Origin: Pseudopyrenochaeta lycopersici
Taxonomy: Eukaryota > Ascomycota > Dothideomycetes > Pleosporales > Pseudopyrenochaetaceae
Length of the DNA: 64,000 bases
Assembly: GCA_003313425.1 (NCBI GenBank)
Contig: NHZP01000050.1
Location: 273,073-337,072 of the forward strand
Direction of reading: 5' to 3'
The notes under the pieces were generated by a model. It made no database searches, was not told the DNA's origin, and saw nothing but the letters and a program-made list of their open reading frames with translations. The position numbers and the translations under genes are program-made. Numbering within the stretch: the stretch's first letter is position 1; each line of letters begins with the position of its first letter. Shown here piece after piece: positions 12,301 through 24,540 of this stretch.

Positions 12301-13301
12301 CTTGATAATGGTCCACAGTTATGTTCCCTGGAAGGAGAGGCGCAAGAAGCTATTGTACTCAATAACAGTATTGATTGAAATAATAAGAAATCTACCATGG
12401 AAATGTAGGTTTCTTATCCTCTTGGGTCACACAAATACACTGTGTAAATGTGATAGCTGCAATAGATAACGCGCATTCTGGACAGCTGAAAGGCGGGCCG
12501 AGCACTCCATCACATGCATGGCGTTCTACAACGAGCTGACCCTACATCCGTACAGTCTCGCCGGCTCTTCGATTTCAGAATGGGCCTCAGCAGTAAAGCT
12601 GAAAGTGGTGAGGCACCAAAATAAGCTTAGTTTCCTTGTCAAGATGCATCAGCAAGAGATCCGGCTACTATCTAGACTGGAGTGAGGTGAAAATAATTGC
12701 CGAATTCGAACAATTTAGACACCAATGCTTAATTGAGCTAACTTTCATTCCACGTTCGCGTGCAGCGGCCCGCCCTATTACATGTGGCAAAGCGGTGAGT
12801 GGAGCTGCAAGTCATACGGGCGGGCCGAGTCTGGCCCCACCTCAGCTCCACCGTAATGTTGAACACACCTTTGCATCTAACGTACATGGCAAGCGAGCGG
12901 GCCATGTAACGTGTTCCACCACCACGCGCACGTCCCTACAGCTCGCACGCGTTCTGCAAAATCTATACCCTCTCTATCTTAATATATAATAGTGCTATAA
13001 CTCTAAATTTTATATATATTATAAATACATATAGTAGCTATAATTTAAAAAAAGAACTAGTTATATTAAGCTCTTATTTTTAAAGTTATTTAGCTTTTAT
13101 TATTTAGCTTAAATTAGCTATATTCTTTAATATTTTTAAATCTATTAATAATTAAAGTACTAGAATTTAAAAATAGATTTAATATATAAAAAACTAAAAA
13201 ATACTAAGTTTTTAAGGTATAAAATAGTTTATATACTAAGTTATTTAGCTCCTAAAAAACTTAAAAACTTACTAAAATAAAATATACTAAAAGTATAATA
13301 T
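12301..13301. other. Intergenic, becoming AT-rich repeat flank
   Basis: The first about 670 nt are of ordinary composition with no gene. From about 12,970 the sequence turns very AT-rich (runs of tta, ata, taa), as in RIP-mutated DNA. No coding sense found. Confidence 0.5.
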
Positions 13302-13306
13302 ATAGT

Positions 13307-13429
13307 TGTTAGCTAACACGGTTAGCTCCTCACGTGCTCTGTTATATAAGCATCCACAGGGTATATAGTTCCCTTGTGTCTCATTTGATAGCAATTAACC
13401 TAGTTCCTCCTGCCTACTGCCCGCCAACA
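13307..13429 (+). repeat. 5' LTR of the copia element
   Basis: 123 bp, TGTTAGC...CCAACA, preceded by ATAGT. Differs from the 3' LTR by a few C/T changes, for example GCTAACACGG versus GCCAACACGG. Confidence 0.92.
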
Positions 13430-13442
13430 GTTATGAGCCCGG
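13430..13442 (+). other. Primer-binding site, half-tRNA(iMet) type
   Basis: The bases right after the 5' LTR (GTTATGAGCCCGG) are complementary to a CCGGGCTCATAAC stretch. That is the anticodon stem-loop (CAU) of initiator tRNA-Met, not its 3' acceptor end. Priming by an internal tRNA fragment is known for Drosophila copia and relatives. Confidence 0.7.
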
Positions 13443-16400
13443 TTTGCACCTCCTAAGCTACGTAACTCTGCACGAATATAGCTTTAGACGCGTAACTAAT
13501 AATAACTACGTTTACTTTTACCTATTATGTCTATTAACAGCTAGGTTAGCGTTAAAGACCTATATAGTTAATAAGTATTACTATTTAACTAGAACTGTTA
13601 CTCTCCGTATAGAGATTAGTTTAGTGATTAATTACTAAGATCACGATGTTATATAACGACGCAGGAGTTACACGAGTAACTGTTTTACTAGATAAACTAG
13701 CTGACTAGGAGTCGTAGTTCTAGCTACGACGAGAGAAAGCTATCGTAGATAGCATTTAGAAGTACCACGACATCTTAAAACTAAAGGATAAGCTACTAAA
13801 GCTTAGAGAACTAACTAGACTGTTACCTAGTAATATACGGCTAGGAGCGATAGAGATTAGCTAGCTAGACGCAGCTAAAAAGGCATTATATAGTAATCTC
13901 CTTTAAGACTAGAGATATAAAAGAGTAGAGTATATAAAACTTAAGCAGAAGGATAGTAAGCTCCTTCTTAATATTAGCCGTATAATTACTACTTAACACC
14001 TTTACCTTATTAGCAGAAAAGATAAGGCGTATAATTAACTAGTTACTCTTAAGAAGTAGTTTACGCTAACAGCTGCCTTATAAAGTAGAGAGCTAACTAT
14101 TAAATATTAAGCTCTATAGGACAGTTCTTAGAGCTAAGATCTTAAGTAATAGCTTAATAACTAGATTTATATTACTAACTAAGGCGGGGAGGCAGGTCTC
14201 CCTAAAATAACAGGTTATTAAGCTTAAGAGGATTTCCTAACATCTATTAGGACGATTACCCCTAAATAGGCAGCATCGTCGCACTATAACCTTATTAAAA
14301 AGGAGACCTTAGATAAGATAAATAAGATTTAACCTCTAGTAGACTATATAGCTTAGTTCAGAGTCTATTATTAACGAATTAGGCCTAGTATAACGTCGCT
14401 TAGCACGTTTGTAACACTTAGTGTTTTAAACAGAACAGACTAGAAAGACTAGAAGGAGCAGAGATTATTAAAATTATCTTATAAGCTAGAATGTCTCTGC
14501 AGAGGTATGCATTAGTATAGGGAGTGCTGGTACCTGTTTCTAGATCATCTAAAGAGACTAGAGAGCTTTCGACCTGTTAAAGCTGTATAGGATAGGATAG
14601 CTAAGGCCTTAAAGAACCTAGAGCAGGTTAAAAGGATTAATAAGCTCCTCGCTCGTTATAGTAAGAAAATTAAGGGCGTGGATAAGCTAATAAGCCTTAA
14701 CGGTGGAAAGGAGAGCTAAGGGGGCAGTTTTGCGACCTACAGCTCTTTCTCTGTCACCTAGGTGCAACTAAAAACGCTGCTAACGATTATTAATTAATAG
14801 ATCCTTAACCTAGGCTTAAACATCTATATATGCAATTTAAGGAGGTTTAGCTGGCGAGAGACAAGGCAGGCTACAGCCTAGGAAACAGTGCTTGCAGGAG
14901 ACTCAATTCTAGCAATACAGGCCTAGGGAGAGGTCGTGTTCAAGGTCAATTAACTACCTAGAATAAGTTAGATTAAGCTAACTAATATAGCCCTTATAGA
15001 ATGCTTCTTTACAAACGTTATAAGCCTCTTAAGATGCTGAGAGATAGGCATTTAGTTCGACTCAGGACGAGATGTTATATATAAGCAGCATCCGTCAAAC
15101 GTCACATGCCTACTCAGGTATAGAGAAGGACACTGGATCGTTGATACTAACAAGAACAATCGTCCAGCACTGAGTAGCTTCGCAACAGCTCTTTAAGGAG
15201 CGTACAAGGTCTCACAGGAAGATTAACGTCCAATTGCCGCATCTCATGTTAAAGCTTATAAGATATTTACACACGCGAGCAAGGAGGCGATCGACTACTT
15301 AAATGCAAACTTACGAGGAATCAACCTTAAGCAAGGAGCTCAAGCACCGCAGCTGCGAGAATGCGAGACCTGCATTAAGTCAAAATCGACAGCTCAGGTC
15401 AGCAGGCGTTAATTAGACGATCGAGCTACAAGGCCTTTCTATAAGATTATAGTTAATCTCGTATAGCTAATCCTAATAGGAGAAACGTGCTATAACAGAG
15501 ATCGTTACCTCCTGTATACTATATGCGAGTTCTTAAGGTAGCATAAGGCGACGACTCTTACTAATAAAATACTACCTGTTATAATAGCAGCGTTATAAGC
15601 GCTGATAAATAAGATTGAACGCTAGCATAGACATACTATCGTTATCCTTAAGGTTAACAGCGATTACAGATATAGCTTACAGCTCTATAAGATCGCGAGG
15701 CAGGCTAGCCTTAAGGTTAAGCTTTGAGCCCCTAACACGCCTAAACAGCTAGGAGCCGTAGAGTAAGTAGAGAACGTAATTATAACGAGAGCAAGATTAC
15801 TTTAAATTAAGGCAGGACTACTAAAGTTGCTGTTAAATAAGCTAGCAGTTACAGCAGCTCGAATCGTTAATGTTACTCCTACTAAGTTAATTGCATAGAA
15901 GACGCTATATAAGCTAGTCTATAGCAGGCAGCCTTTAGTTGCCTATTTCTTACAGATAGGCTGTAAAGCCTATATCCTAAATAAGAAGCTAAAGAAAGTA
16001 GATAAGCTTAAGTCTTATATATTTATAGGATACCTTATAGGGTACGACTTAACAAATATCTTCCGCGTCTAGCTGCTAAAGAAGAGCTAGGTAATACGCG
16101 TAAGAGACGAAATATTTTAGAAGAACAGCCTTTTTAACAACTATAAGAAAGCTAAGAGAGAAGCTATTATATAAGAAGATATTAACTATCTTAACATACC
16201 TTAGGTACAGGAGATAGAGGCTAATTAAGAGATACTGTAGAACCAGAGGCATCAGCTTAACGATAAGACAGCTCGTTCTACAGAGATAGCTAAAAATAAC
16301 ATAGTAGCAGAGTTCTATAAGGACTAGGACTTTCTACTAACACTAGAACTATTAGATCGTGGTGCTGTACTACCTTAACAGGAGGCAGATAATAATAGAG

Positions 16401-18602
16401 AACTAGACTAAGCTACAGAGCTAGTAGAACAAGTCAGTGCTAAAGATTAAGGCACTAAGGAACAGGTTTAAGAACAGCTGCTTAATGAGCTGCAGACACA
16501 TTATAAGGATGACACATCTACAGTCACAAGTAGACTAGACGGACTAAGTAGGCCAGATAGACCACTTAGGCCAGCTGCAACAGGCAGGCGAGGCCAACCA
16601 CAAAAGCTACTATCTAAGTGGCCTAGAGGATAGAGTAATACAGACAACTATGTACCAGATTGTTAGTAGAATAACGCACCTAGGATGACTAATCCTGCTA
16701 TCAGGAGTAGCAGTAACATTGTAGAAGGGAAGAGAGCTAGGAAGCCAGCTAACCAGGCCCTAGCTACATACTACAGAGTATTCGCAGTAGCATTGAATCT
16801 AACAGCTCCTTTAAAGCTCACAGGTGAGATGCCTAGGTTAAGGCTATATTGTGACTAACTGCCAGAGCTGCCAAAGCGATAGAAGGAAGTAAAGGATTAT
16901 CTATTCAGTGCTAAGTTTAGAGAGGCAGTACGAGCAGAGCTTAATAGCTACTAGTTAAAAGATTGCTTCAAGCGTACAGAGGTTACTGTAACGACAGCAG
17001 ATGCTGAGGTTCTACCCCTAATATAGGTGTTCTTATACAAGTTTAATAAAGACAGGTACCTATATAAGTTTAAGGCGCGTATATACGTACGAGGAGACCT
17101 GCAGGAGGCATAGGGTAAGACGTATACTATAACGTTAGCTATTAAGGTCTTTTAATCTCTTATAGCACTAGCAGCAGTATTTAACCTAAAGATATTTTAG
17201 TTTAATGCCCTAAACGCCTTTCTTAACGCTTAACTACTACGTAAGATATACTATTATACGCCTAAAGGGTTTACAGATAAGTTTAGTAAGCTTCTTAAGC
17301 TTTAGCGAGCGCTCTATAGCCTTAAGGAAGCACTACTACTATAGTACTAGGAGCTCTTATTAACCTTAAAGAAGCTTAGGTTAAGGCCTGTGCTAGGAGC
17401 ACCGTGCCTATACACGAACAACCGTCTGATCGTCTTTTTCTATGTGGACGATATCGTCGTCCTCGTCTATCCGCTCAATATAAGCTACTACCAGACGTTT
17501 AAGTAACAGATGCTTAGAATGTACAAGATCCGTGAGCTAGGCGAGCTGAAGTAGTTCCTTAGCATCCATATAATCCGCGAGGAGCTTACTTAATTAATCT
17601 ACCTAGTACAGGACTTATTTATTAATAAGATTGCAGTAAAGTTTACCCTAAGGTCTAGCGTGAGATGCCTAGACGTACCCCTAAGGGACAACGTCCTCCT
17701 GCCTTTAACAGAGGATTTAAGTGCTGCTTGAACATAAAAGTATTAGTAGCTAGTTAGATTACTAGCGTATATATTAACATTAACGAGACCAGACATCGCG
17801 AGAGCGCACTTAATCCTTGCACGCTACCTACAGAATCTAGGGTAAAAGCACCTGCACGCTGCTAACTATATTTGGAGATACCTAATAGGCATAAAGTACC
17901 TAGCTATTTAAGCGTTAGGGGACATCTAGTACAGTATAACTAGCATTACATTACTAGCTTAGTAGGAGCTAGACTAAGAACCTCTCTTTTATAGTGTATT
18001 AGATGCGGCCTTCGCAGATAAGCCTAAAACTCGCTAAAGCTCTTAAGGCTACATCTTTAAACTATATAGACTGCCTATTAACTAGAAGGTAACAGTCTAA
18101 CAATTAGTTATAAAATTAACTACTAAGGCTAAGCTACTATCTCTATCCCTTACAGGATTAGAGATAGAATAGTAGCAACGCTTCTTTTAAGCTATTTAAT
18201 TTAACCCTAAGTTTACACTAGCACTATAGTGTGATAACTAGCAGACTATCTTAATTGTGATAAAGGCAGTTAATAAGCTTCAGACGAAGCTAAAGCATAT
18301 AGACGTACATTATTATTAGTTACGTCAGGAGGTAGCAGAAGGTAGACTGCAGGTAGACTAGAAGGCTACTACAGAGATGCCAGCTGATAGCCTTACAAAG
18401 ATCCTTAGTTAACAGAAGCACGCTGACTTCGTACGCTAGCTAGGACTAAGTGACCTATCAAGGATTCGAGAGGAATCAGAGAGTACTGCTCTCAGTCTGC
18501 AGGACCTGGGGGGGTGGTACTACCAACTACAGTAGAGGCAGATGCTTAAGGACCTTCATTTACAGCTTTCGTTGCTCTTCATTCACTCAAGCTAGGGGGG
18601 TG

Positions 18603-18725
18603 TGTTAGCCAACACGGTTAGCTCCTCACGTGCTCTGTTATATAAGCATCCACAGGGTATATAGTTCCCTTGTGTCTCATTTGATAGCAATCAACCTAGT
18701 TCCTCCTGCCTGCTGCCCGCCAACA
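18603..18725 (+). repeat. 3' LTR of the copia element
   Basis: 123 bp, follows the purine-rich tract and is followed by the target duplicate ATAGT. Confidence 0.92.
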
Positions 18726-18730
18726 ATAGT

Positions 18731-19219
18731 ATATATACTTAGGTATAAAAGATAAAATATTAATTATACTATCTAAAATAATACTTATATATAATACTAA
18801 CTAAAAATTATTATATATAGCTATTAATATATCTTAATCTTTACTAAAAAAAATTATAATAATTTAAAGTTTACTAAAATAAATAATGTTGCAGTATATA
18901 ACGCCTTCAATCTCAGCGAGCAAGAGATTAGTCTTTTGCTTGCGACAGAAGTTTTCTATAATAAGGGGTTTACGTAAGTTAATATTTAAAATACACCTGT
19001 TAAGTCTTAAGATATACCTATACCTTAACTTAAGCGTGTAGTAGTAGTAATAGCTTCTAAGGCTTAGAAAGATCTTAGCTTACATAAGAGAAAGCAGCGT
19101 AATAGAATATAGAATTAATAAGATAACGTTTACATAAGCTACTAGAGATACCGCAGTGCAGCTATATTTATTATTTTGTAATTTATTTTCTTACTAGTAG
19201 AGATTAGGGCTAGCACTAG
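18731..19219. other. AT-rich degenerate repeat remnant
   Basis: AT-rich DNA. Around 18,885-19,150 a stop-riddled + frame (LLLATEVFYNKGF, KRVVVVIASKA) looks like the remains of a coding repeat, possibly a transposase end. Not assignable with confidence. Confidence 0.35.
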
Positions 19220-19314
19220 AGACAAATCTTAAAGTAGGGACAAATCTCAGAAACGTAGGGACGAATCTCAGAAACGTAGGGACAAATCTCAGAAACGTAG
19301 GGACAAATCTCAGC
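19220..19314. repeat. 21-bp tandem repeat, about four copies
   Basis: Direct copies of GGGACAAATCTCAGAAACGTA with one or two variants. Short minisatellite between the copia element and the V-ATPase gene. Confidence 0.85.
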
Positions 19315-19812
19315 AGCCCTAAAATGTACATGCTCAACCTTTTATTGTTGCCCCGCCCGCTATAATTAGAAGTGATTAGCTGCGACGGCGGCGATTAAAT
19401 CTCTTTACTCCTCTCAACCTTATTTGCAGACAAGTTCTCACTCTAAAGTTTAGCTCTTTAGTCCTTAGATATAACGGAGTCAAATCATGCAGCGTTCGTC
19501 TCTAAAATGAAGCCCTTCCGCTTCCGCGACTACTATAATACCGAATGGGAAAGTAAGAATAGAGGAAGAAAAGAAGAACATGTTAGAGCATACGAGATTG
19601 CGATTGGTTAGCCGCGTGATATAGGATATAATTCAGTGTAATGTTGTTGCGTAATGTTTCCTAGCTGATCTTGCCAAAGGTTCCTCTTCACTATTCGGCC
19701 ACGCGCCAGCTCATCTAACACACCATAGTGTGGGGGTGTATTATAATAAAGACCTAGACGGTTGAATCACCTCACAGTGATAGCAATCGTGCTAGCCTTC
19801 CTCGTCGTCCCC
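19315..19812. other. Downstream flank of the V-ATPase gene
   Basis: About 500 nt of ordinary composition (not RIPped) with no gene recognised. Probably original flank copied together with the V-ATPase gene. Confidence 0.4.
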
Positions 19813-20527
19813 TCAACAGCTCACATTCGCAGTACTTGACAGCATTAACAACCCAATAATCATCCCATACAACCCTAACCGCCTTGTCAGCCAACGTCTC
19901 CTTACCGCTTACCACGGATCTTAATCTACGACTTACCAAGCACCTCCGCAAAAATCATAATCAACATCATGCCCACGAACATTCTCGGCTGCTGACAAGT
20001 CGCCCTTACTCCCGCGTCTCCTGTAATCCCAATCGCAAAGCCCGCACCCAGCCCGCACATGCCGACAGCGAGGCCGGCGCCGAGATGTGTGAAGGAGGTA
20101 AAAAGGTGGGTTTGGGGTTTCAGGGAGTTGGCAATCATAACGGAGATGACGAGGGAGTAGATGGCAAGGATGCCAGCCATGACTACAGGGATGGAATCTT
20201 TATTGCTGGTAAGTGATTGTAGTAAATGGAGGATGAGAGGTACTAACTCCGGACAATCATGTCTGGACGAAGGACGCCTGCTGCAGAGACGCCGATTCCA
20301 GCCTTCGCAGTTCCATATGCGGCTCCGAGAACGCCAAATATAATGGCGCACGCGCAACCCATATTGCTGAAAAAGGGCTACATCCCAGGCAATTAGTCAT
20401 CTGATGGAGACTTTGGCGGGGGCTACCTACTGCGTAAACAGGACTAGAAGAAAAAGTTCCATAAGTAGAGTTCAATACAACGTTTGAAATGCGGTGGAAT
20501 GCCTTACCAAACATCTGATGGATACAT
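19813..20527 (-). CDS. vma3: V-type H+-ATPase 16-kDa proteolipid, subunit c
   Basis: Five minus-strand exons: 20527-20508, 20443-20431 (13 nt), 20377-20248, 20197-19937 and 19874-19813. They sum to 486 nt, 161 aa, the normal size for subunit c. The protein begins MYPSDVCPVYAPFF and contains [48 protein letters not shown] and [13 protein letters not shown]. The last helix has IFAEVLGLYG with the essential proton-carrying Glu. Four membrane helices form the rotor ring of the vacuolar proton pump. The N-terminus resembles c (VMA3) rather than c' (VMA11). This is normally a single-copy housekeeping gene, so a copy among RIPped transposons near a telomere is likely a paralogue. The C-terminus ([13 protein letters not shown]) looks divergent. 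Whether it is expressed is unknown. Confidence 0.9.
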
Positions 20528-20847
20528 CTTGGTGCCTTGCAGCTACTGATAGAGTGCAGCGAAGGAGCCTTATCTGACTTCCTTTTCAACTAGTTTGCTG
20601 CCTAGATTGTCGATGAATCGGACCTTTAGGGGAGAACGCGTAATGTCTCGCATTATACGACATCTGGCGTGGCGCTATAGAGCACGCTGCTTACATAGAG
20701 GTGATTTCATTGGTCCGAAAACGGTTGCCTACATGGCAGTGAACCAACAAGTTAGCGTTCTAACCTGGATTTTTCTTGCCTCTTTTGTCCTAGTCCCGGA
20801 TCCGATTCCGACCTTACCCCTGCACTTGCCCCTTTAGGTAGACCTTA

Positions 20848-22622
20848 CGCTCGGCACGGTACTTTACGGCCACGGGGGCTTTACGGCCACCCTACCAAAA
20901 TTGTCAACCTTCAAACAAATCGAGATATCTTAACAACGGGGTTTAGATTTAAAAGCTAGTACACATAGATTAAAGGTCTTAAGCAGCTGCATCAGCTGCA
21001 GCCTTTTTAGCAGCCTTTTCTGCAGATTTAGCGAAGGTTTTTCGTCGTTTCTCTGCCTCTCTCTAAATTACAACAGCGACAGTATTAACGTCTGTAAACC
21101 TCTTATTTTAGTTAACCTTAATTTTCTTTCTAGGTAATAGAGGCCTAGCTTACTCTAGCTAGTGTTGCAGTCTCTAATTTCTAGCTTTAAGCTCTGCAGC
21201 GCGAGTATTCGCGCTTAAGATAGCCTTAGTCACTTTTCGAAGCATCAAGCGCGTCTTAGCTGACAGCTCACCCGCCTCAGCGAGCTGCTGCTGGACTTAA
21301 TAGATATCGTGAGGCCTCTGAGGCGTTAAGAAAACAGTCTCCTAAGGAGATAGAGCTCTAGGAGGAGTAACTGGGCGAGATATCTATAAGGACTGAAGAA
21401 CTAGGCTAGGGTTATAAGGAGAGAGGCTAGTAGCTCTCTACCTAGCTCTTATTACTCTTTCTGTAAGGCTAGCCCCTTAAGCTTAATAGTAGTAACTAAT
21501 AAATCTCTGTTTCTTAACTAGTACTGTATTATTAAGAGATACTAGAGCCTAAATTTAAGCTCTATACTTTAACTTAACTACTAAGAAGCTTATAAGATTA
21601 AGAGGCTATAGGATATAAGAGTAGTAAGGAGGTAGATAGAGGAGCTTAATTTTATTTAGCTTATAGAGTAGTATAAAGTTAATATTAATATAGCTGCTAT
21701 AGTAGTTAAGTATTAGCAGCCTTATGCGACCTAGTAGGGTTACTGTTCTAGGGATAAAGATCCTCTCTAGCTACTTATATCTAATAGATCTTAATATCTA
21801 GCTATTCTTTAAGGTTATATAGAGCTAGTTAAGTACTAAGGAGGTAGAGAACTAGGTAGTCTAGAGGCTCTTACCCTTAAAAATAATAGCGTATCTAAGT
21901 TTCCTGCCTATAGCTAAGACTATCTTAAGAATAGATACCTATTTATAAGACTCTAGAGATACTACGTAAGCCTTCTTTTTCTTTAAGCTAGTAAGTACCT
22001 GTAAGTTAGTATATACGCCTAGTCTTACGCTAGTCTTATCTATACTCTATATATCTTCTGTCTAAATGCCTAGGCGCTCGCGCACGCGCTTAAAGAGGTT
22101 AAGAAATAAGAGTAGTAGCTTAGGAGTAGTAGCCTAAGCTCTAGTAGCCTTAATCCTTCTACTAATAATAGATGCGACGCGTAGATTGCGTTAAATAAAG
22201 CTGTGTAGCTAGTCGCGGCTGAGAGGTTTGTAGTTGCGGTTTATTGTAAGGATTTAAGCAGCTATCTCGCGCGCGCGCGTGGCTTGGAGGGTAGGCTTTT
22301 ATATCTTCTTTGAGGATCTAGTTAGCTAGAAATTCCTCCTGCTCTAGAGTTAATATCTGCTGGTGGGCGTGAGCAATCGCGTGCGGTTTAGCCTAGCTTG
22401 ACGCGTCTGTAGGGTTGTTTGAGGGATACCGTACGCCTTTGCAGCTTACCTTAGGCTAGTATAAACACCAGATTCAAGATCAGCGAGTGCTTGTTGTATA
22501 GACTCCTCACGCGCGCTCATTTTGAAATACAGTGCGTTGAGATATCTCGATTTGTTTGAAGGTTGACAATGTTGATGGGGTGGCCGTAAAGCCCCCGTGG
22601 CCGTAAAGTACCGTGCCGAGCT
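20848..22622 (-). mobile_element. RIP-degraded pogo/Fot-type (Tc1/mariner) DNA transposon
   Basis: Long terminal inverted repeats of over 70 bp (GCTCGGCACGGTACTTTACG... at 20,849 and its complement ending 22,621) are flanked by TA. Both TIRs include AATCGAGATATCT. The transposase remnant is on the minus strand. It starts near 22,520 with SAREESIQQALADLESGVYTS, the helix-turn-helix (psq/CENP-B type) region of fungal pogo transposases. It ends near 20,975 in a Lys/Ala-rich tail (KRRKTFAKSAEKAAKKA). Many stop codons of the RIP type lie between, so it is inactive. Confidence 0.88.
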
Positions 22623-23506
22623 TAACTCCCTATCCTCTCTACGCCTCCTGTCCCTTTACTTGACCTACAGAGTACTTATAACTACGCAGCAAAAGCGCTA
22701 TTTTTACATTATGCATTCGAGGTAGAAAATCTACACAGAAGATCCTACCGATCCTAGCTACTGCACATTGCAGACTAGCCTTTCAACCTCTCCTTCGCCT
22801 CTTGCTAAGGTGGGTAGGTAGGCGGCCAAGCGGCTGGGCTAGCGTCTTCAGGTCTGCTACCTGCTTACTTCTGAGTGTCTTATCTAAAAACCCCGTTCTG
22901 CTGTATTCTATTCACGCGCTGTCTCGATAGAAGAGGGATATGCGCTAGACATTATTTTCTGCCTGCCGCAATATAGCTACCTTTTCTGCACTCCCTACAC
23001 AAGCGCTATCCCTCTAAAGACGCTGTATAACCACCTCCAGCGTTACCACAGTATCAACTGCAAGCTATCTTTAGCTATAGTTCGCAAGTACGAAAGCCTC
23101 CCTATAGCGCAGGAAGACTGAGATATTATCCTAGGATAGAGGCTAGAACACATTAGGCTAGATGCGCGCTTAAAAGACTATATTGTAATACTTTTCTTCT
23201 ATATTGAGTAATATAAGTGTGACGTTGCACGGGGTACCTAGCAATCAGGTGATGATAGGTTTCCTTTGTTAGCGAAATTTGGTGATAAGACTTAGAGATG
23301 CGAGAGATCTCAACGTTTATGCACCACACACTACGATAATTCACTTTAAAAAGTAAGATTTTGCGAGGCAGCTAGTGTATTAGCTACGTTACTTTAATAA
23401 GATTTTAGACTATTTTACTTATTACTTTTAATTAGGCTTTATACTTACTTTTATTTCTAGCAGACTATACAGGCAGAGCTACTTGTGAAGAATCTTAAAA
23501 GCTATC
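22623..23506. other. Degenerate coding remnant, DUF3505-like zinc-finger (tentative)
   Basis: A + frame near 22,960-23,180 reads AIPLKTLYNHLQRYHSINC followed by KYESLPIAQED, with stops. It resembles the zinc-finger region found at the N-terminus of fungal telomere-linked helicases. The rest is AT-rich without sense. It lies between two transposons. Confidence 0.35.
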
Positions 23507-23873
23507 AGTGAGGATAACCAATAAGATTGCAAGGTTGGTTCTCCGGGATAGAGTGAGGGACTAGATAGAAGGGGGTTTAATACTAAGACAGTAAGAGGGC
23601 GCTTCTATAAAGAGTACTAAGGGTTAAGAATAATTAGTATTACTATTACTATACTATAGAGTATAATATTAAGTTAAACACACTAGACTATAAGGGTTTA
23701 TTATAGTAATCTATATACATAGAAGTTATGCATGTTACTTAGTGTGCTCAGTGTGCTTAGTGTCACTAATCAGACTAATTAACTAAGCACGTTACGTAAC
23801 TTCGGTTGTTAGTCCAATACTTTATAAGGTCCAGTTAGGGCCACTAGGACAGGGTCCTAGCAGGATCGTAACA
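23507..23873 (-). repeat. Putative 3' LTR of the gypsy element
   Basis: The boundary at 23,873 is supported by TGTTACG next to the polypurine tract. The boundary at about 23,507 is a guess from a TG start on the + strand. Contains short repeats of GTGTGCTCAGTGTGCTTAGTG. Confidence 0.5.
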
Positions 23874-23948
23874 CTATCCCCCTCCTATCCTAGCGCTATC
23901 CTCAGTGCTTATTATATAACGCGAGCGTTTCCTACTTCTTACTGCATT

Positions 23949-24540
23949 ATGTCTTACTATGCCTAAACATCTATAAGTGTCCAGCACTATTTATCGCTAA
24001 CGTCTCTATAATTTTATTAACTCCTTTAGGGAAGCTATAGTTTAAAAGTGCGTAACGTGCGCGAAGTACAATTAGGTGTGTAAGGTCTATGTTTGTTCTA
24101 GGAAATGTAGCGAGTATCTGCGTTAAAGGTAACGTTATAACGTGCGAGTTATAGAGTCTAAGTTTAAATAATTAGTAGATTAGAAGATAAAGCTTTAGGA
24201 GCAGATAAAAGAATCTAAGAATACATAAGAGGTTGTAATAAAGGCGCATAAAAAAGCTCTAGAGGAGCTGCGCGTTGCTTAGACTCGTAAAGAGTAGTTA
24301 TAATAATAAATAGATTTAATTAATTAGCGCGCGGAGAAAGTAATAGCCGTAGAGGAACAAGATATTAAGGAGTAAGAAGCGGCGGAGGCCTTATTACCTA
24401 AAAACGCTTCTAATGCCCTTAGGTTTAGTTTATCGCCTAGTACTTAGGGTGCGTTTAAGGGCTTCCCTCTTAAGTACTAGGAGGTCCTAGTTAGTGATAG
24501 GCTACTAGTAGTAGGTCTAACAGTCTCCTCTAGCTCTTAA
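23949..24540 (+). pseudogene. Extra antisense ORF of the gypsy element (Cys cluster + coiled coil)
   Basis: On the + strand, opposite to gag-pol, lying between the integrase end and the 3' LTR. It starts MPKHL near 23,959. It has a Cys-rich block (KCVTCAKYN, KVYVCSRKCSEYLR) and then a charged helix (AHKKALEELRVA, AEKVIAVEEQDIKE). It ends near 24,540 (LTVSSSS-stop). It is broken by RIP stops. Additional antisense ORFs of this kind are common in fungal gypsy elements; the product is unknown. Confidence 0.6.

Larger units (their letters stand above)
13307..18725 (+). mobile_element. RIP-degraded Ty1/copia LTR retrotransposon, full length
   Basis: Two near-identical 123-bp terminal repeats (13307-13429 and 18603-18725) start TGTTAGC and end CCAACA. 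They are flanked by the 5-bp target duplication ATAGT (13302-13306 and 18726-18730). A polypurine tract (AGCTAGGGGGGTG) precedes the 3' LTR. Inside, remnants of gag-pol read on + in the copia order: pre-integrase zinc region (ECETCIKSKS near 15,360), reverse transcriptase with FYVDDIVVLV (about 17,435-17,465), and RNase H-like remnants towards 18,150. The frame is broken by many TAG/TAA codons where CAG, CAA or TGG would be expected, the RIP pattern. The element is dead. The LTRs differ at only a few positions. Confidence 0.92.

Noticed and set aside
13444..13638. Short open frame just inside the copia element
   Set aside because: Part of the RIPped gag region; composition-driven frame without conserved residues.
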